Of a stretch of 14,828 nucleotides of DNA, positions 13,790-14,828 are shown in pieces. The stretch is from Pelagophyceae sp. CCMP2097 (lineage: Eukaryota > Sar > Pelagophyceae): assembly GCA_026770575.1 (NCBI GenBank), contig MU657614.1, forward strand, positions 12,729 through 27,556, in the 5' to 3' direction. The translations under genes were made by a program, and so were the position numbers. Every line of letters starts with the position of its first letter. Within the stretch, counting starts at the first letter, position 1. Below the pieces are notes generated by a model. It worked only from the letters and a program-made list of their open reading frames with translations. It did no database searches and was not told the origin of the DNA.

Positions 13790-14317
13790 GGGGCCGGTTG
13801 GGTAGAACGCCCAGCCGCGCGACGACCGAGAGCCGGAAACAGCGGCCGTAAAACAAACCAAGAAAGAGAACGGTCCTGGGCTTTTCAGCTCTCCGCGACC
13901 AACAAACAACACGTGCGCCTCTCGACTCGGGGCTCTCAATGTCCCTCAAACTGGGCCCCCCAGAGGCACAGAGTCGAATGAAGTTCACTCAGACCAAGGC
14001 AGTCTTGACCTCGGAGCTATAATCACAGCATTGTTGAGGTCGATGTCGATGGCAAAGGCGCGTCAAGCCCAAACGTGCTCCAAGATCGTGCAAACCTTCC
14101 CTCAAAACCCGTCCTTAGATTGATACCCGGCTGCAGAGCAAGGCGTGGACGAAGCGGAAGACGTTTGCACCTCTAGGCACACGCAACGAGCGCACTCGCT
14201 TTGCACTCGAAAGTGTAAAGCGAGGGAACGAAGCGCCTCTCTTGAGGTGATGAACTGCCAACCGAGTTGACTAGCACCCGACCACAGCGCGGGAGATGCA
14301 ACATCGGACGATTCTGT

Positions 14318-14357
14318 GGGGGAAGGCTTACGCGACGCGTGTCGTGGACGAGCAGGG
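14318..14357 (+). repeat. 40-bp dispersed direct repeat, copy 2
   Basis: Near-identical to 13470-13509; the copies diverge immediately on both sides. Confidence 0.7.
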
Positions 14358-14426
14358 GTAAGAATATTTACGTATCGACGCGTGTCGGTGGTCGTCCCTT
14401 ATTTTGCCCACCTCTACTCCACCTTC

Positions 14427-14515
14427 CTTAAATGCAGAGTATCTGCGTGCAGAGTATCGGCAATTGAGAATTCCGTTGACTCGTCGGACTTGGCTCCTCC
14501 GTCGATGGCAGGGCG
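14427..14515 (+). repeat. ~88-bp direct repeat, copy 1
   Basis: Begins CTTAAATGCAGAGTATCTGC and shares TTGAGAATTCCGTTGA and CTCCGTCGATGG with 14695-14780 in the same order, with several substitutions and small indels. It lies 23 bp outside the left inverted terminus of the small element at 14539. Confidence 0.7.
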
Positions 14516-14538
14516 GCGGCGTGGCTTGCGCGCCGACC

Positions 14539-14814
14539 CGGGGGTTCCCCGGTGCTAGGGTGTGTTTTATCGCGCATCTTTTTTCCTCGAGTCGCCTTGG
14601 TGCTTTTTTGAGTGAGGGTTCAAAACAGTGTGAAAACCGACGAGGGATCTCGGCACAAAATGCCATGTTAAAACCGTGTGGGATATTATAAAAGCTTAAA
14701 TGCAGAGTATCTGCATGCAGAGTAGGGCAGTTGAGAATTCCGTTGATTCGGACGTGGGGGGCTCCGTCGATGGTAGGGCGTGAAAAAACGCACCTTAGCA
14801 CCGGGGAACCCCCG
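14539..14814. mobile_element. 276-bp MITE-like element with 36-bp inverted termini
   Basis: The left terminus 14539-14574 and right terminus 14779-14814 are inverted copies matching at 32 of 36 positions, beginning CGGGGGTTCCCCGGTGCTA. The interior has no coding capacity. No target duplication is obvious. One of two related ~88-bp repeats lies inside it, ending at the right terminus; the other lies just outside, so the region is nested or partly duplicated. Confidence 0.65.
14695..14780 (+). repeat. ~86-bp direct repeat, copy 2
   Basis: Pairs with 14427-14515 and runs into the right inverted terminus at 14779. Confidence 0.7.
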
Positions 14815-14828
14815 TCTCGGCCCGCAGG

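Larger units (their letters stand above)
13278..14538. other. GC-rich repeat-laden DNA, no believable gene
   Basis: Several open frames on both strands reflect base composition, not coding: they are Arg/Ser/Pro-rich, overlap one another and show no motif. The stretch is marked instead by short tandem and dispersed repeats, listed separately, and is probably the remains of one or more repetitive elements. Confidence 0.5.

Noticed and set aside
13400..13939. 179-codon minus-strand open frame
   Set aside because: No motifs, overlaps several short tandem repeats and competing frames, and composition-driven.
14328..14801. 157-codon minus-strand open frame
   Set aside because: Runs across the direct and inverted repeats of the MITE-like element; its internal repeats are DNA-level.

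Overview
The window looks like transposon-rich accessory DNA from a GC-rich eukaryotic nuclear genome, probably a protist or alga; the sequence does not identify the species. No host single-copy gene, tRNA, rRNA, intron-bearing gene or bacterial-style operon was recognised. The content is a nested mosaic of mobile elements plus one AT-rich block that reads like the remains of a compact dsDNA virus or virus-like element.

Layout. (1) 1-2032, minus strand: an intact open frame of a Ty1/copia retrotransposon (Gag with three CCHC zinc knuckles, aspartic protease, start of integrase), running off the left edge. Its leader, and possibly LTR debris, fill about 2033-2577. (2) 2578-7944: base composition drops abruptly to AT-rich. 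Most of the block (2578-7054, plus strand) is one or more long fibre-like genes in at least nine reading-frame pieces. They carry recurring 'G-R-G-L ... S-L-N ... Y-Y-x-K-x-x-I-D-x-K' shaft repeats, a YadA-head-like stretch and a tandem decapeptide array (I-G-V-T). After it come three short, tightly packed genes in alternating orientation (minus, plus, minus) with AT palindromes at two of the starts. (3) 7945-9439: a GC-rich DNA transposon with 27-bp terminal inverted repeats (25/27 matching) and subterminal repeats, holding a broken Lys/Ala-rich coiled-coil gene and a 112-bp tandem repeat. It appears to have landed inside the AT-rich block. (4) 9440-10300: AT-rich, non-coding, with diverged tandem repeats and a long imperfect hairpin. 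(5) 10301-13277: a 5'-truncated, heavily mutated non-LTR (LINE) retrotransposon with RT motifs, a C-terminal Cys/His motif and an (ATT)n tail. Its RT is split by a 447-bp insert with 91-bp terminal direct repeats. (6) 13278-14828: GC-rich repeat-laden DNA without a believable gene, ending in a 276-bp element with 36-bp inverted termini.

The parts do not cooperate as a pathway. The main story is stratigraphy: a decayed viral insertion in a transposon nest. The copia frame stays open for 677 codons, while the viral block, the transposon gene and the LINE are broken repeatedly. This suggests copia is the youngest layer and the breaks are mostly true decay. Several breaks lie at or near homopolymers, so some indels could be assembly errors.
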